23,850 nucleotides of DNA. Source: Planctomycetaceae bacterium. GTDB lineage: Bacteria; Planctomycetota; Planctomycetia; Pirellulales; Thermoguttaceae. Positions 1 through 8,372 of this stretch are shown in pieces. The position numbers were made by a program, and so were the translations under genes. Under the pieces are notes generated by a model that was not told the origin of the DNA, did no database searches, and was given only the letters and a program-made list of their open reading frames with translations. Position 1 is the stretch's first letter, and the number at the start of each line of letters is the position of its first letter. The stretch is taken from the NCBI GenBank assembly GCA_009783865.1, contig WRCR01000012.1:1-23850 (forward strand), in the 5' to 3' direction.

Positions 1-1
1 C

Positions 2-1279
2 TTGCGGTTTGTCGGTGAACCCGAACCCGCTGAAATCATCGGCGTTTCCTGCATGGCGAACCTGCTGCCGTTCACCATTCTTGCTCTCGAACAACTGCGC
101 AACAAATATCCAGACCGAATTCTCATTCTCGGCGGTGTCGGTTCAAAAAGTGTCGAAGAAAAATTATTGCAGCGGTTTCCTTGGATTGACATCATCTGCC
201 GCGGCGAAGCAGAACTGACCGGTCCCGAATTGCTCCGAACATTGAAATCGCACGGCAAAACCGCTCTCGAAAATGTTGCCGGCGTTTCATTTCGGAATTC
301 CTCCGGTGATATTGTTCACACGCCGAATCAACAGCGGATTCGCCGCTTGGACGAGATTCCATTTCCAGCGTTTCACAAAGTTGACCTTTCCCGCTACGCC
401 GGTTATGGAATGATGAGTTCCCGCGGCTGTCCGTATCCCTGTACGTTTTGCAGCGTTGCACCGGTTTGGAATCTTGAATCGTACAGCCGCTCGCCGCACA
501 ACATTGTCGATGAGATGCAATATCTGCACGAAAGAGCCGGTGTCGAATTGTTTTTGTTTCAGGACGAATTCTTCGTTTCAGGAAAGCGGCAGGTTATGGA
601 ATTCTGCCGGGAACTCACGAAACGCAAACTGGCGGTCAAGTGGAAGGCGTTTGGGCGGGTCAATCTTGTCGATGAAGAAATGATGCAGGCAATGAGCGAT
701 ACCGGATGCGTTGAATTGCGGTTTGGTGTCGAGTCAGGCAGTGATAAAGTTCTTCAAGCGATTAAGAAGGGTTTCACGACTGCCGAGGTTTTGCAGCGGA
801 TACCGGAGGCAATCAAGTACTTTCCGCGTGTTGACGTGTTTTATGTTTGGGGCTTTCCGTTTGAAACGATTGAGGACTTTCAACAGTCGCTCTTTCAGAT
901 GGTTTCGCTGCGTATGATGGGTGCGCGCATTCTGCCGAGTTTGTTGTCGCTCTTGCCGCAAACGGAAATCTTTCGTGAATGGAGCAGCAAACAGGAACTC
1001 GAATTTTGCTCGTTCCTCTTGCCGGAATTTGTTTTCACCGGTCACGAAATTTGCCGCAACGGAAAAATTGAATTGCCGGAAAAGCATCGGGATTATTTCG
1101 ATTTGATTTTGCGCAACGCCGATTTATTTCCCGGATTTTATCACATCGACTTGGCAAACAACGTTTTGCCGAAGTTGGAAATGCTGCGGCAATTCGGTTT
1201 TTATCCAGAGACAAAAGAGCCGGAAAGTTGCGGCGCGCATTCACCCGGCAGGGACTTTGCAACTACGAGTAAGACGTGA
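2..1279 (+). CDS. B12-binding domain radical SAM protein (5' partial)
   Basis: The reading frame is open at the left edge, so the true start lies outside the window; about 425 residues are visible. Residues ~10-80 look like the C-terminal half of a cobalamin-binding Rossmann domain: the ILGGVGS loop and the CRGEAE segment are typical of B12-binding radical SAM enzymes. The radical SAM cluster motif CPYPCTFC (CX3CX2C, Cys143, 147, 150) follows at the start of the TIM barrel, then FGVESGS and WGFPFET motifs of the same family. Such enzymes use a [4Fe-4S] cluster and SAM, often with cobalamin, for methylations or ring rearrangements. The substrate cannot be read from the sequence and no pathway partner is adjacent. 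A small hairpin with a T-rich tail follows the stop. The family call is firm; function is unknown. Confidence 0.88.
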   Translation: MRFVGEPEPAEIIGVSCMANLLPFTILALEQLRNKYPDRILILGGVGSKSVEEKLLQRFPWIDIICRGEAELTGPELLRTLKSHGKTALENVAGVSFRNSSGDIVHTPNQQRIRRLDEIPFPAFHKVDLSRYAGYGMMSSRGCPYPCTFCSVAPVWNLESYSRSPHNIVDEMQYLHERAGVELFLFQDEFFVSGKRQVMEFCRELTKRKLAVKWKAFGRVNLVDEEMMQAMSDTGCVELRFGVESGSDKVLQAIKKGFTTAEVLQRIPEAIKYFPRVDVFYVWGFPFETIEDFQQSLFQMVSLRMMGARILPSLLSLLPQTEIFREWSSKQELEFCSFLLPEFVFTGHEICRNGKIELPEKHRDYFDLILRNADLFPGFYHIDLANNVLPKLEMLRQFGFYPETKEPESCGAHSPGRDFATTSKT

Positions 1280-1307
1280 CGTTGCGAGAATAAAGAAAAT
1301 TTTGCTC

Positions 1308-1330
1308 TTGCGTAAAAACGCAATTTTCTT
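1308..1330 (+). terminator. possible intrinsic terminator after radical SAM gene
   Basis: TTGCGT (1308-1313) and ACGCAA (1318-1323) form a 6-bp stem with an AAAA loop, followed by TTTTCTT. It overlaps the candidate promoter of the next gene. The stem is short, so this is a weak call. Confidence 0.4.
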
Positions 1331-1335
1331 ATACT
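1308..1335 (+). promoter_or_regulatory. candidate sigma-70 promoter of the 1342 lipoprotein gene
   Basis: TTGCGT (1308-1313), a 16-bp spacer and TATACT (1330-1335) resemble -35/-10 boxes. The -10 box ends 6 nt before the ATG at 1342, so the transcript would start at or just next to the start codon (leaderless or near-leaderless). There is no Shine-Dalgarno sequence. This is a pattern-based inference. Confidence 0.4.
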
Positions 1336-1341
1336 CCGCTG

Positions 1342-2016
1342 ATGGAACCTTATCTCAACGGAAAATTCGGATTTTTTGCCGGAACGGTTATGCTGTCAAC
1401 CGCCTTACTTTGCGGTTGTCATTCATACGAACCGTTTGCGAAAACGGAACGCACTTGGATTCTCAACGAACCTGCCGCCGATAATCCGATAATTGTTCCG
1501 CTCTACGAACACGAATTTCTTTGGGCGGTGCTTGCCGATGTGATGAACTCGCATTTTGAAATCGCCCGGGAACTGCCCGTCAGAATGTACGGAAATGTTT
1601 TAACCGAAGGACGCTTGGATACCAAGCCGAAAATCGGGGCTTCGCTGCCGGAACTTTGGCACGCCGATTCCGTCGGTATCGGCGAGCGGTTTTACAACAC
1701 ACTGCAAACCGTTCAGAAACGGGTTACGGTACGGGTTGTTCCAAGACCGGACGGCTATGAAATTGAAGTATTCGTCTATAAGGAACTTGAAGATAACCGG
1801 AGACCATTGAAATCCCCGTTGTCGGCAGCAAACCTGCGTTATTCTGATGACGCTGACCATTTTGCTAAACAGGTGGACGTTGATGCGAGTTCTGCCGGCT
1901 GGATAATGCTCGGCAGGGATTCCGCATTGGAACACCGGCTGTTGAAAGAAATTGAATACCGCTTGAAAAACCCGCCCAGCATTATCCGAAAATCAAAAGA
2001 ACCGATTCGGGGATAA
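1342..2016 (+). CDS. putative lipoprotein, unknown function
   Basis: This encodes 224 residues. The N-terminus has a hydrophobic stretch (residues ~9-23) ending in the lipobox LCGC with Cys26 as the probable lipidated residue, so the protein should be exported and anchored to a membrane. The rest is a soluble domain with no motif I recognise. It has charged segments (FVYKELEDNRR) and a C-terminal region rich in basic residues. The start at 1342 gives a well-formed signal peptide; no ribosome-binding site precedes it. The gene stands between the radical SAM gene and the DUF1573 gene on the same strand, with 105 bp to the latter. It may be a lineage-specific planctomycete lipoprotein; I do not assign a function. 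Confidence 0.75.
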   Translation: MEPYLNGKFGFFAGTVMLSTALLCGCHSYEPFAKTERTWILNEPAADNPIIVPLYEHEFLWAVLADVMNSHFEIARELPVRMYGNVLTEGRLDTKPKIGASLPELWHADSVGIGERFYNTLQTVQKRVTVRVVPRPDGYEIEVFVYKELEDNRRPLKSPLSAANLRYSDDADHFAKQVDVDASSAGWIMLGRDSALEHRLLKEIEYRLKNPPSIIRKSKEPIRG

Positions 2017-2121
2017 TGTGCCGCTTCCGTATCTGATTTGAACCGATTATTCTCTGATTATTCCGCCGAAATTTGCCGAAAATGATAACGTGTCGGTACG
2101 TTTTCAAACAGGAGTGCTTCA

Positions 2122-3192
2122 ATGTCAGGAAAATGCAAAACATGCTGCATTGCTTTCTGCATTGCCGTTTTCCTTTTCGTTCTGGAAACCCCTTGCGCCG
2201 GTTCATGGGGAGTGGAGTTATTTCCCATCAAACAGCACGATTTCGGACGCGTCGTTCTAGGAACCGATGCCGTGTTCGATTTTCCTATAAAAAACGATTT
2301 TCAGGAAGACATCCGCATTTTGAACGTAAACTCTTCCTGCGGCTGCACATCGGTTTCAATACCGCAGCGGATTGTAAAGTCCGGCAAAAACGGCGCAATC
2401 GTTGCGCAACTCAACACAACGGGGCAGCATCTTCACGAAAAATCGGCAGTCATTACCGTCTCGCTGGAAACCGTGACGCAAGGAAGGGTTTTGCGCGATA
2501 CCGTTCAACTTTCGGTCAGCGGTTATATCCGACCGGATGTCGTTTTGACACCCGGTATTGCGGAATTGGGAACAGTCATCGAAGGACAATCCGCAAAACG
2601 GATTTTGACAATGGAATACTCCGGTCGTCCTGATTGGGCTCTAACGAAAATTGAACGGAGTAATTCGTTTATACATGCCAAAGCGGAAGAGATAAAACGC
2701 AGCGGCGGCGAAGTCGCTTACAAAATAACCGTTACGCTTCTTCCGAGTGCCAAACCGGGTTATGTGAAAGATACCTTGCGGTTCACCACAAACGAAAAAA
2801 CGGTCGGAAATGCCAAACCGGCGGAAATTATCCTTCCGATTCAAGGCGCGGTCATTGCTCCGCTGCGGGCAAGTCCTTCGCCGTTTATGTCCGGCATTTT
2901 GACAGAAGGCGAAAATGTGACGAAAAGTTTGGTCGTCCGAAGTGAAAAGCCGTTCCGCATCCTCGGCATTGAAACCGATGACAAAAGATTCCGTTTCAGT
3001 TTCGGAAAACAGGAGAGCAATATACAAATAATCTCGGTGAATTTTTCTAATACCAAAGAGAACGGCGCGGCAAAACCGCAGACCATTGAATTGACGGAAA
3101 AAATTCGCATAAGGACGAATTTGCCGGAACAGGAATTTCTCACAGTCGATGTTTCGGTGATATGCGAATCGGAGCGTAAACCAGCGATTTAG
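2122..3192 (+). CDS. exported DUF1573 domain protein
   Basis: This encodes 356 residues. An N-terminal signal peptide (hydrophobic core ~9-21, likely cleavage near Ala26) is followed by a DUF1573 domain at ~33-130. The domain carries the hallmark HDFG segment (39-42) and NSSCGCTS (Cys73 and Cys75). DUF1573 domains adopt Ig-like folds related to ASPM/SPD-2/Hydin domains and are common, functionally obscure exported proteins in Planctomycetes and Bacteroidetes. The remaining ~220 residues look like further beta-rich Ig-like repeats. AGGAG at 2110-2114, 7 nt before the ATG, is a good ribosome-binding site and supports this start. Biochemical role unknown. Confidence 0.85.
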   Translation: MSGKCKTCCIAFCIAVFLFVLETPCAGSWGVELFPIKQHDFGRVVLGTDAVFDFPIKNDFQEDIRILNVNSSCGCTSVSIPQRIVKSGKNGAIVAQLNTTGQHLHEKSAVITVSLETVTQGRVLRDTVQLSVSGYIRPDVVLTPGIAELGTVIEGQSAKRILTMEYSGRPDWALTKIERSNSFIHAKAEEIKRSGGEVAYKITVTLLPSAKPGYVKDTLRFTTNEKTVGNAKPAEIILPIQGAVIAPLRASPSPFMSGILTEGENVTKSLVVRSEKPFRILGIETDDKRFRFSFGKQESNIQIISVNFSNTKENGAAKPQTIELTEKIRIRTNLPEQEFLTVDVSVICESERKPAI

Positions 3193-3228
3193 GCGGTATT
3201 CCGGTTATGTTATCGGCAGGTAATAATC

Positions 3229-3262
3229 AGCCGATTTGCGGCTTCTAAAATTTTAATTTTTT
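3229..3262 (+). terminator. weak terminator-like hairpin after the DUF1573 gene
   Basis: AGCCG (3229-3233) pairs with CGGCT (3239-3243), followed after a few bases by an A/T-rich stretch with a long T run. An alternative overlapping stem is ATCGGC (3212-3217) with GCCGAT (3230-3235). Both are modest, so this is tentative. Confidence 0.3.
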
Positions 3263-3274
3263 TACGGCATACTG

Positions 3275-3303
3275 TTGCAAATCTTGTCGGAGTGATGTAA
3301 AAT
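3275..3303 (+). promoter_or_regulatory. candidate sigma-70 promoter for the kinase gene
   Basis: TTGCAA (3275-3280), a 17-bp spacer and TAAAAT (3298-3303) match 4/6 and 5/6 of the consensus. It would give a leader of about 130 nt before the ATG at 3440. A second A/T-rich stretch directly before the ATG could hold a closer promoter, so this is tentative. Confidence 0.35.
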
Positions 3304-3439
3304 TACGATGGGGTTTTCCCGATGATCCGTGTACTGCTGCTTTTGTGCCGAATCTGCTTGGAAACATGACGTTTCACACTTTAATCATGATGACCACAAT
3401 ATATCATAGTTCATAAACGGGTTAATTTTTATATTTTAT

Positions 3440-6208
3440 ATGTCCGAACATAAAGAATCACTTGATACCACGCGGAGCAATCAGCACGTCGACTCGTCAA
3501 CCGACGCTAGAGATGCTGCCATTTTGCAGGAAACCGAAGACATCGACCTTGATACTGCGATTAAAATTGGAGTGCAGGCAAACGCTTTCGAAGGTTTTGT
3601 TCCCGGCTATGTTTTTGCCGACAGCTTCCGGCTCGAACATCAAATCGGACGCGGCGGTATGGGGGAAGCATGGAAAGCATACGACTTCCATGCCGACAGA
3701 TTTGTAGTTATCAAACTGCTTCCTAAGGAAATTCGGCACATCAAAGCAGCGGTAGAGAATGTTAAAAGTTCTTTCAAAAAAATTCATACCCTACAGCATG
3801 CCCATATCCGCCCCGTCTACGGAATTTCCCCCGATCCCGTTCACGGCTTATACATGGTAATGAAGTACATTGACGGTTTAACACTGGACGAGTATAAAAA
3901 ATTTATAATCAAGCAAAACGGCAGTTTCAAATTTTCCGAAGCCGTACAGATTTTATGGTGCGTTGCCCAAGGGCTTGACTACGCTCATTATAGAAAAATC
4001 ATTCACCGAGACATCAAGCCCCAGAACATAATGATTAGCGAAGAAGACGGGGTGCAGATTATCGACTTCGGACTTGCCGAAAAAATTCGTACTAATTTAA
4101 TCCGGTTCAGCGAAGTACAGACAAACGTCAGCGGTACCCGTCCTTACATGGCACCGGAACAATGGCAGGGTAAATATCAGGATGCCAATACCGACCAATA
4201 TGCTTTGGCAGTATTGGCTTACGAGTTATTCTGCGGCAAATTGCCGTTTTATAACACCGATACATCGGTACTTAGGATGGCAGTTTTGAACGAGGCCCCG
4301 GAACCGCTGGCAGGCTTTCCGGACCATGTGAACAATGCTTTATTGAAGGCACTGAGTAAGCGGCGTGAAGAGCGGTTTGAAAACTGCCGGGAATTTATCA
4401 AGGTAATAGCGACAAAACCGAAAAAGCGAAACGAAACTGAATCGGAAACAGAAACAGACGCAGATACGAAAACAAAAGCAGGCACGAAGCCGGAAACAGA
4501 TAAGAGTTCCGCAAACCTTTCGCTGAACATACTTAACGAAAACGTGTCGAAACGATGGCGGCCGATTCATATAAATGTATTCGGATCAACTTCGGAACCG
4601 AAGACATCTCCCGAGGATACTGAAAAAACGGTTAAACCTTCTATGCCGAAGTGGATGATTCCTGCCGGAATTGCCGCCGCGATTGCTTCCGCTGTTCTGC
4701 TGATGGGATTGTTCGCCTACCATTTAACCGCTGCACCGAAAAAACAGCAGAATAATGCAACTACCGCGCAGTCGCCGCCGAATAATCGGGACGCAAATGC
4801 ACAAAGCCGCAATCGCAGGAATGAAGAACCCGGAACCGGCATACCGGCAAAATTATCCAACACAGAAAAACAGAAAATACAGCAGAAATACCCTGAACTC
4901 GAATTCGACTGGGCGGGCAGCAACGTGATTTTATTGGATAAACCAACACAAAGCGGGCTGGAGCAGGCACTTATGCAAGCGGCGAAAACAAAAGAAAACG
5001 ATGTTATCGTTGTGAAAACATCAAAGGAAAATCACCGTATTAAAAGAGATCGCGGCTCTTTTCAGTTTTCATGCAATACCCAAAAAAACGGGAGTGTTGC
5101 CATAGTCGCCCTCGGTACTGAAAAACTGATTCTGGACAGCGGCAGGAAGGCGAGAGTTTTCGAAATCGAAAACCAAGCCGATGTGACCTTCGCCGGTGTT
5201 GTTTTTACTAACGGTTATGTCATCGATACACCCGGCGGCGGAGTTCATGTCGATGGTAATTCGACTGCCCGGTTTTACCATTGCGATTTTATCGATAATG
5301 CCAGTATTCCCAATGCAAAAAAGTACTGGTGGAAAGGTGTCGGCGGCGGCGGACTGTCCGCCGACGGCGACTGTACAATTGTTCTGCACAATGTCCTCTT
5401 CGAGGGAAACCGAAACAATCAGCCGAATGCTTTTGAAGAACCGAAAAAAGAAGACACAGCAGTTTGTAATGACAGTTCCGGCGGAATGCTTATTATGGAC
5501 AAAAGTTCGCTTTTTGCGACCAATGTTGTATTGCGCAACAATCTCGGCGGCGGAATGTTTTTGCATAATATGAAAGAAGCCGAATTGCAAAACATATCGC
5601 TTGTCGACAACAAGTCATTGGGATGCGGTGCTGTACACTTGTGCGGCTTCGAGGACGAACGAACGTACAAAATAACCAATCTTTTTGCATCCGGTAATCG
5701 CAGCGGGAAACGCGGAGGTGCCATTCGCATCTGCGGAAAAGGAATCTATCAATTTAACCACTTGACATTGGTTGACAATTCCGCTGAACACGGCGGCGCA
5801 CTGAGCGTCGTCGGCGACGACGAACAAGGTTTTTTGATTGCCGTGAAGGAAATCGTACTGTCAAATTCCATTATTACAGGAAATCATGCAGCCGATAACT
5901 GCGACATCCAAGTAGATTATGAAAATGTAGGAAAAACGCATATTCATAATTGCATTATCAACAATGCGGATAAGAAGGATACGTCAATCTCCGAGAATCA
6001 GAACAACCGATTTCTCCCTTTTGCCGACGTGAAACTCGGAAAATTACAGTACCTCGGCAACGGAATTCCTGTGATGCCGCTGTTGGAAGGCAGTCCGGCG
6101 ATTGGTGCCGGAGTTATAACGGAGACAACTCCAAAAACCGACATCACGGGACGAATCCGCAAACCTAACAGAGCACCGGACATCGGAGCGTTTGAATGGC
6201 AGCAATAA
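3440..6208 (+). CDS. membrane Ser/Thr protein kinase with extracellular beta-helix domain
   Basis: This encodes 922 residues in three parts. Residues ~62-325 are a Hanks-type kinase: glycine loop IGRGGMG (69-75), ATP-anchoring Lys92, catalytic HRD (189-191) with Asn196, DFG (209-211) and APE (238-240) are all intact, so it should be active. A hydrophilic Thr/Glu/Asp-rich linker (~329-356) leads to one transmembrane helix (~405-428). The C-terminal ~450 residues, predicted outside the membrane, contain Gly/Asn-rich short repeats (GGGVHVDGNST, GGMFLHNM, HGGALSVVG) typical of a right-handed parallel beta-helix. They end with SPAIGAG (885-891) and DIGAFEW, the pattern of 'choice-of-anchor Q' domains. 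The topology suggests signalling from an outside ligand or surface to cytoplasmic Ser/Thr phosphorylation; ligand and targets are unknown. The ATG at 3440 lacks a ribosome-binding site. Confidence 0.9.
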   Translation: MSEHKESLDTTRSNQHVDSSTDARDAAILQETEDIDLDTAIKIGVQANAFEGFVPGYVFADSFRLEHQIGRGGMGEAWKAYDFHADRFVVIKLLPKEIRHIKAAVENVKSSFKKIHTLQHAHIRPVYGISPDPVHGLYMVMKYIDGLTLDEYKKFIIKQNGSFKFSEAVQILWCVAQGLDYAHYRKIIHRDIKPQNIMISEEDGVQIIDFGLAEKIRTNLIRFSEVQTNVSGTRPYMAPEQWQGKYQDANTDQYALAVLAYELFCGKLPFYNTDTSVLRMAVLNEAPEPLAGFPDHVNNALLKALSKRREERFENCREFIKVIATKPKKRNETESETETDADTKTKAGTKPETDKSSANLSLNILNENVSKRWRPIHINVFGSTSEPKTSPEDTEKTVKPSMPKWMIPAGIAAAIASAVLLMGLFAYHLTAAPKKQQNNATTAQSPPNNRDANAQSRNRRNEEPGTGIPAKLSNTEKQKIQQKYPELEFDWAGSNVILLDKPTQSGLEQALMQAAKTKENDVIVVKTSKENHRIKRDRGSFQFSCNTQKNGSVAIVALGTEKLILDSGRKARVFEIENQADVTFAGVVFTNGYVIDTPGGGVHVDGNSTARFYHCDFIDNASIPNAKKYWWKGVGGGGLSADGDCTIVLHNVLFEGNRNNQPNAFEEPKKEDTAVCNDSSGGMLIMDKSSLFATNVVLRNNLGGGMFLHNMKEAELQNISLVDNKSLGCGAVHLCGFEDERTYKITNLFASGNRSGKRGGAIRICGKGIYQFNHLTLVDNSAEHGGALSVVGDDEQGFLIAVKEIVLSNSIITGNHAADNCDIQVDYENVGKTHIHNCIINNADKKDTSISENQNNRFLPFADVKLGKLQYLGNGIPVMPLLEGSPAIGAGVITETTPKTDITGRIRKPNRAPDIGAFEWQQ

Positions 6209-6257
6209 TCGCCGGACTTTGTGTCGATTTATATTCCTCGTTTTAGAAAGAACTCCC

Positions 6258-8048
6258 TTGTTAAGAACAAAAACCTGCGGCGAACTGCGCAAAGAACATA
6301 TCGGACAAACTATAACCCTTGCCGGCTGGGTGGACACCGTCCGCGACCACAGCGGCGTTCTGTTCATCAATCTCCGCGATAGATACGGGCTAACGCAAAT
6401 CACGTTCATCGACAATGACGGAACAAATTCCCTTGCCGACACTGTGCGCTCACTGCATCCCGAAGATGTCGTCCAGGTCACCGGCAAAGTGCAGGCTCGT
6501 CCCGAGGGAATCGTCAACAAAAAAATTCCAACCGGCGAAATTGAAATTGCGGCGGAAACTCTCACCGTTCTGAACCGCACCGAAGTTGTTCCGTTTCAGC
6601 CCTCTGCGCCGGAAATTCCCGCCGAAGAAACCCGGCTCAAATACCGCTTCCTCGATTTACGCCGACCGGCAATGCAAAAGACAATGGTTCTGCGCCATCG
6701 CATCGTCAAAGAACTGCGCGACTATTTCGATGAGTTGGACTTCGTTGAAATTGAAACGCCGATTCTGGGTAAGAGCACACCGGAAGGCGCAAGGGATTAT
6801 CTCGTTCCAAGCCGAATTGCGAAAGGCGAGTTTTACGCGCTGCCGCAATCGCCGCAACTCTATAAGCAAATCCTGATGATTGCCGGTTATGACCGATACA
6901 TTCAAATCGCCCGCTGTTTTCGCGACGAGGACTTGCGGGCTGACCGGCAGCCGGAATTTACGCAACTCGACCTCGAAATGTCCTTCATTGACTTGGAAGA
7001 CATTCTCGAAGTCATCAGCGGGCTTGTTGTCCGTCTAATGAAAAATATACTCGGTCGGGATGTCAAATTGCCGATTCAGCGAATTTCATACGATGACGCA
7101 ATGGAACGCTTCGGACACGATTCACCGGATTTGCGCTTTGGAATGGAACTCGTTGACTTGACGGAAGTTGCGGCAAATTGCAATTTCACAATTTTCAAAA
7201 ACGCCGCCTCAAACGGCGGACGGGTTCGGGCTATCAACGCCAAAGGTGCTGCCGAAAAATACAGCCGCAAAGCGATTGACGAGTTAAATCAGTGGAGCAT
7301 AGAACAATTCGGAGCAAAAGGCGTTGCGTGGCTGAAAGTTGACAACGAAAACAAACTCGCCGGTCCCATTGCGAAAAATTTCACGGAACAGGAACTCACG
7401 TCAATAGCAGAAAAACTTGATGCGGCGGCAGGCGACTTTCTGCTCTTCTCGGCTGATACATTTGAAACGACCTGCAAAGTTCTCAACGGGTTGCGGCGGC
7501 GGCTGGCAGCCGAATTGAAATTGATTGACCCGAAGGAAATGAACTTCTGCTGGGTCTTGAATTTCCCAATGTTCGATTGGGATGCGGAAGAGAACCACTG
7601 GTTTGCGATGCATCATCCGTTCACAGCACCCCTTGCAGAGCATTTACCGCTTCTTAACGGCAGCAAGGAAGACATCAAAAAGATTCGGGCGCAGGCATAC
7701 GACCTTGTGTTGAACGGCTTTGAAGCAGGCGGCGGTACGATTCGGATTCATAACCCCGAAATTCAATCGAAGGTTTTCGGCTTGCTCGGTTTGTCGCAAG
7801 AGACGGCAAGGCAGCAGTTCGGTTTTCTGCTGGACGCTTTGCAATTTGGTGCGCCGCCGCACGGCGGAATTGCTTTGGGACTTGACCGGCTCGTGATGTT
7901 GTTTGCCGGTTTGGATAACATTCGGGACTGCATTGCGTTTCCGAAGACGGCAAAGGCAGGTGATTTGATGACCGGCGCGCCCAGTCCGGTTGCCGAAAAA
8001 CAACTTGACGAATTGGCGATTACGTGCAAACCAGAGCCGCAGGCGTAA
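6258..8048 (+). CDS. aspS: aspartate--tRNA ligase, probably non-discriminating type
   Basis: Aspartyl-tRNA synthetase of the bacterial class IIb type, 596 residues from the TTG at 6258 (E. coli ~590). Visible parts are the N-terminal OB-fold anticodon-binding domain (~1-110), class II motif 2 FRDEDLRADRQPEF (221-234), the bacterial GAD insertion, motif 3 with GLDR (541-544), and the C-terminal FPKT..LMTGAPS signature. I prefer TTG 6258 because it yields the family N-terminus LRTKTCGELR. The frame is open back to an ATG at 6192, but that start would overlap the kinase gene and add an unrelated 22-residue leader. His31 (in RDHSG) and the Gly in RPEG resemble the residues linked to relaxed Asp/Asn tRNA recognition in Pseudomonas aeruginosa, unlike E. 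coli. It may therefore also charge tRNA-Asn, with GatCAB completing Asn-tRNA. That last point is inference. Confidence 0.93.
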   Translation: MLRTKTCGELRKEHIGQTITLAGWVDTVRDHSGVLFINLRDRYGLTQITFIDNDGTNSLADTVRSLHPEDVVQVTGKVQARPEGIVNKKIPTGEIEIAAETLTVLNRTEVVPFQPSAPEIPAEETRLKYRFLDLRRPAMQKTMVLRHRIVKELRDYFDELDFVEIETPILGKSTPEGARDYLVPSRIAKGEFYALPQSPQLYKQILMIAGYDRYIQIARCFRDEDLRADRQPEFTQLDLEMSFIDLEDILEVISGLVVRLMKNILGRDVKLPIQRISYDDAMERFGHDSPDLRFGMELVDLTEVAANCNFTIFKNAASNGGRVRAINAKGAAEKYSRKAIDELNQWSIEQFGAKGVAWLKVDNENKLAGPIAKNFTEQELTSIAEKLDAAAGDFLLFSADTFETTCKVLNGLRRRLAAELKLIDPKEMNFCWVLNFPMFDWDAEENHWFAMHHPFTAPLAEHLPLLNGSKEDIKKIRAQAYDLVLNGFEAGGGTIRIHNPEIQSKVFGLLGLSQETARQQFGFLLDALQFGAPPHGGIALGLDRLVMLFAGLDNIRDCIAFPKTAKAGDLMTGAPSPVAEKQLDELAITCKPEPQA

Positions 8049-8052
8049 TCTG

Positions 8053-8367
8053 TTAACCCTCAACCACCGCAACCTCCTCCGCCGTTAAACCGTATGAAAA
8101 CGGGAACCACTTTCGTCATTCCCGTGAAAACGGGAACCTAGAGAACGGAGTACACCATCTAGATTCCCACTGTTGCGGGAATGACGAGCCAACGCTTCGT
8201 TCACCATATAATCCACAATCCCGCGCGGCGTATAATAACTGCCTGTCACTTTGCACCGTGTGTCCTTGCTGCTGGACGCGTTTGTCAATATCGCCGTGTG
8301 TTTCGCCGATTTTGAGATAACCGGCGTGTTTTTCGATGTCGGGAGTGGAGTATGCGTGGAGTTTCAT
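8053..8367 (-). pseudogene. decayed restriction-modification gene (GIY-YIG-like start, N6-DNA methylase fragments)
   Basis: Three pieces of a once larger gene lie in order on the minus strand but in different frames. From the ATG at 8367, residues such as GYLKIGETHGDIDKRVQQQ resemble the N-terminal GIY-YIG/T5orf172-like domain found on some large R-M proteins. After ~8260 the neighbouring frame carries TGSYYTPRGIVDYMV, the typical N6-adenine methylase GSYYTPR motif of Eco57I-type enzymes. At 8094-8053 a further piece reads YGLTAEEVAVVEG and then stop, the usual C-terminus of those methylases. Between the last two lies a palindromic repeat (8113-8187). Most of the gene is missing (helicase, methylase body), so no active protein is possible. 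It begins 5 nt after the stop of the DnaA-like gene. Domain calls rest on recognised motifs; the reconstruction is inference. Confidence 0.65.
8095..8187. repeat. palindromic repeat, copy A (core only)
   Basis: TCGTCATTCCCG (8113-8124) and CGGGAATGACGA (8176-8187) are perfect 12-bp inverted arms. Inside, CCCGTGAAAACGGG (8121-8134) forms a small hairpin, and a conserved CTAGAGAAC / CATCTAG centre is shared with the copies at 10504 and 20295. The outer terminal inverted repeats of those copies are absent. A 14-bp direct repeat TGAAAACGGGAACC occurs at 8095-8108 and 8125-8138. It lies inside the R-M pseudogene. Confidence 0.8.
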
Positions 8368-8372
8368 GGGTT

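Noticed and set aside
3322..3369. 15-codon open frame in the leader of the kinase gene
   Set aside because: It is too short to support, without a ribosome-binding site or codon signature; it could be a leader peptide but nothing shows it.
6192..6257. Upstream ATG start for aspS at 6192
   Set aside because: It overlaps the end of the kinase gene and adds 22 residues not found in AspRS; the TTG at 6258 gives the family N-terminus.
8095..8187. CRISPR-like short repeat pair
   Set aside because: There are only two 14-bp direct repeats and palindromic core sequences; no regular spacer array or cas gene is present.
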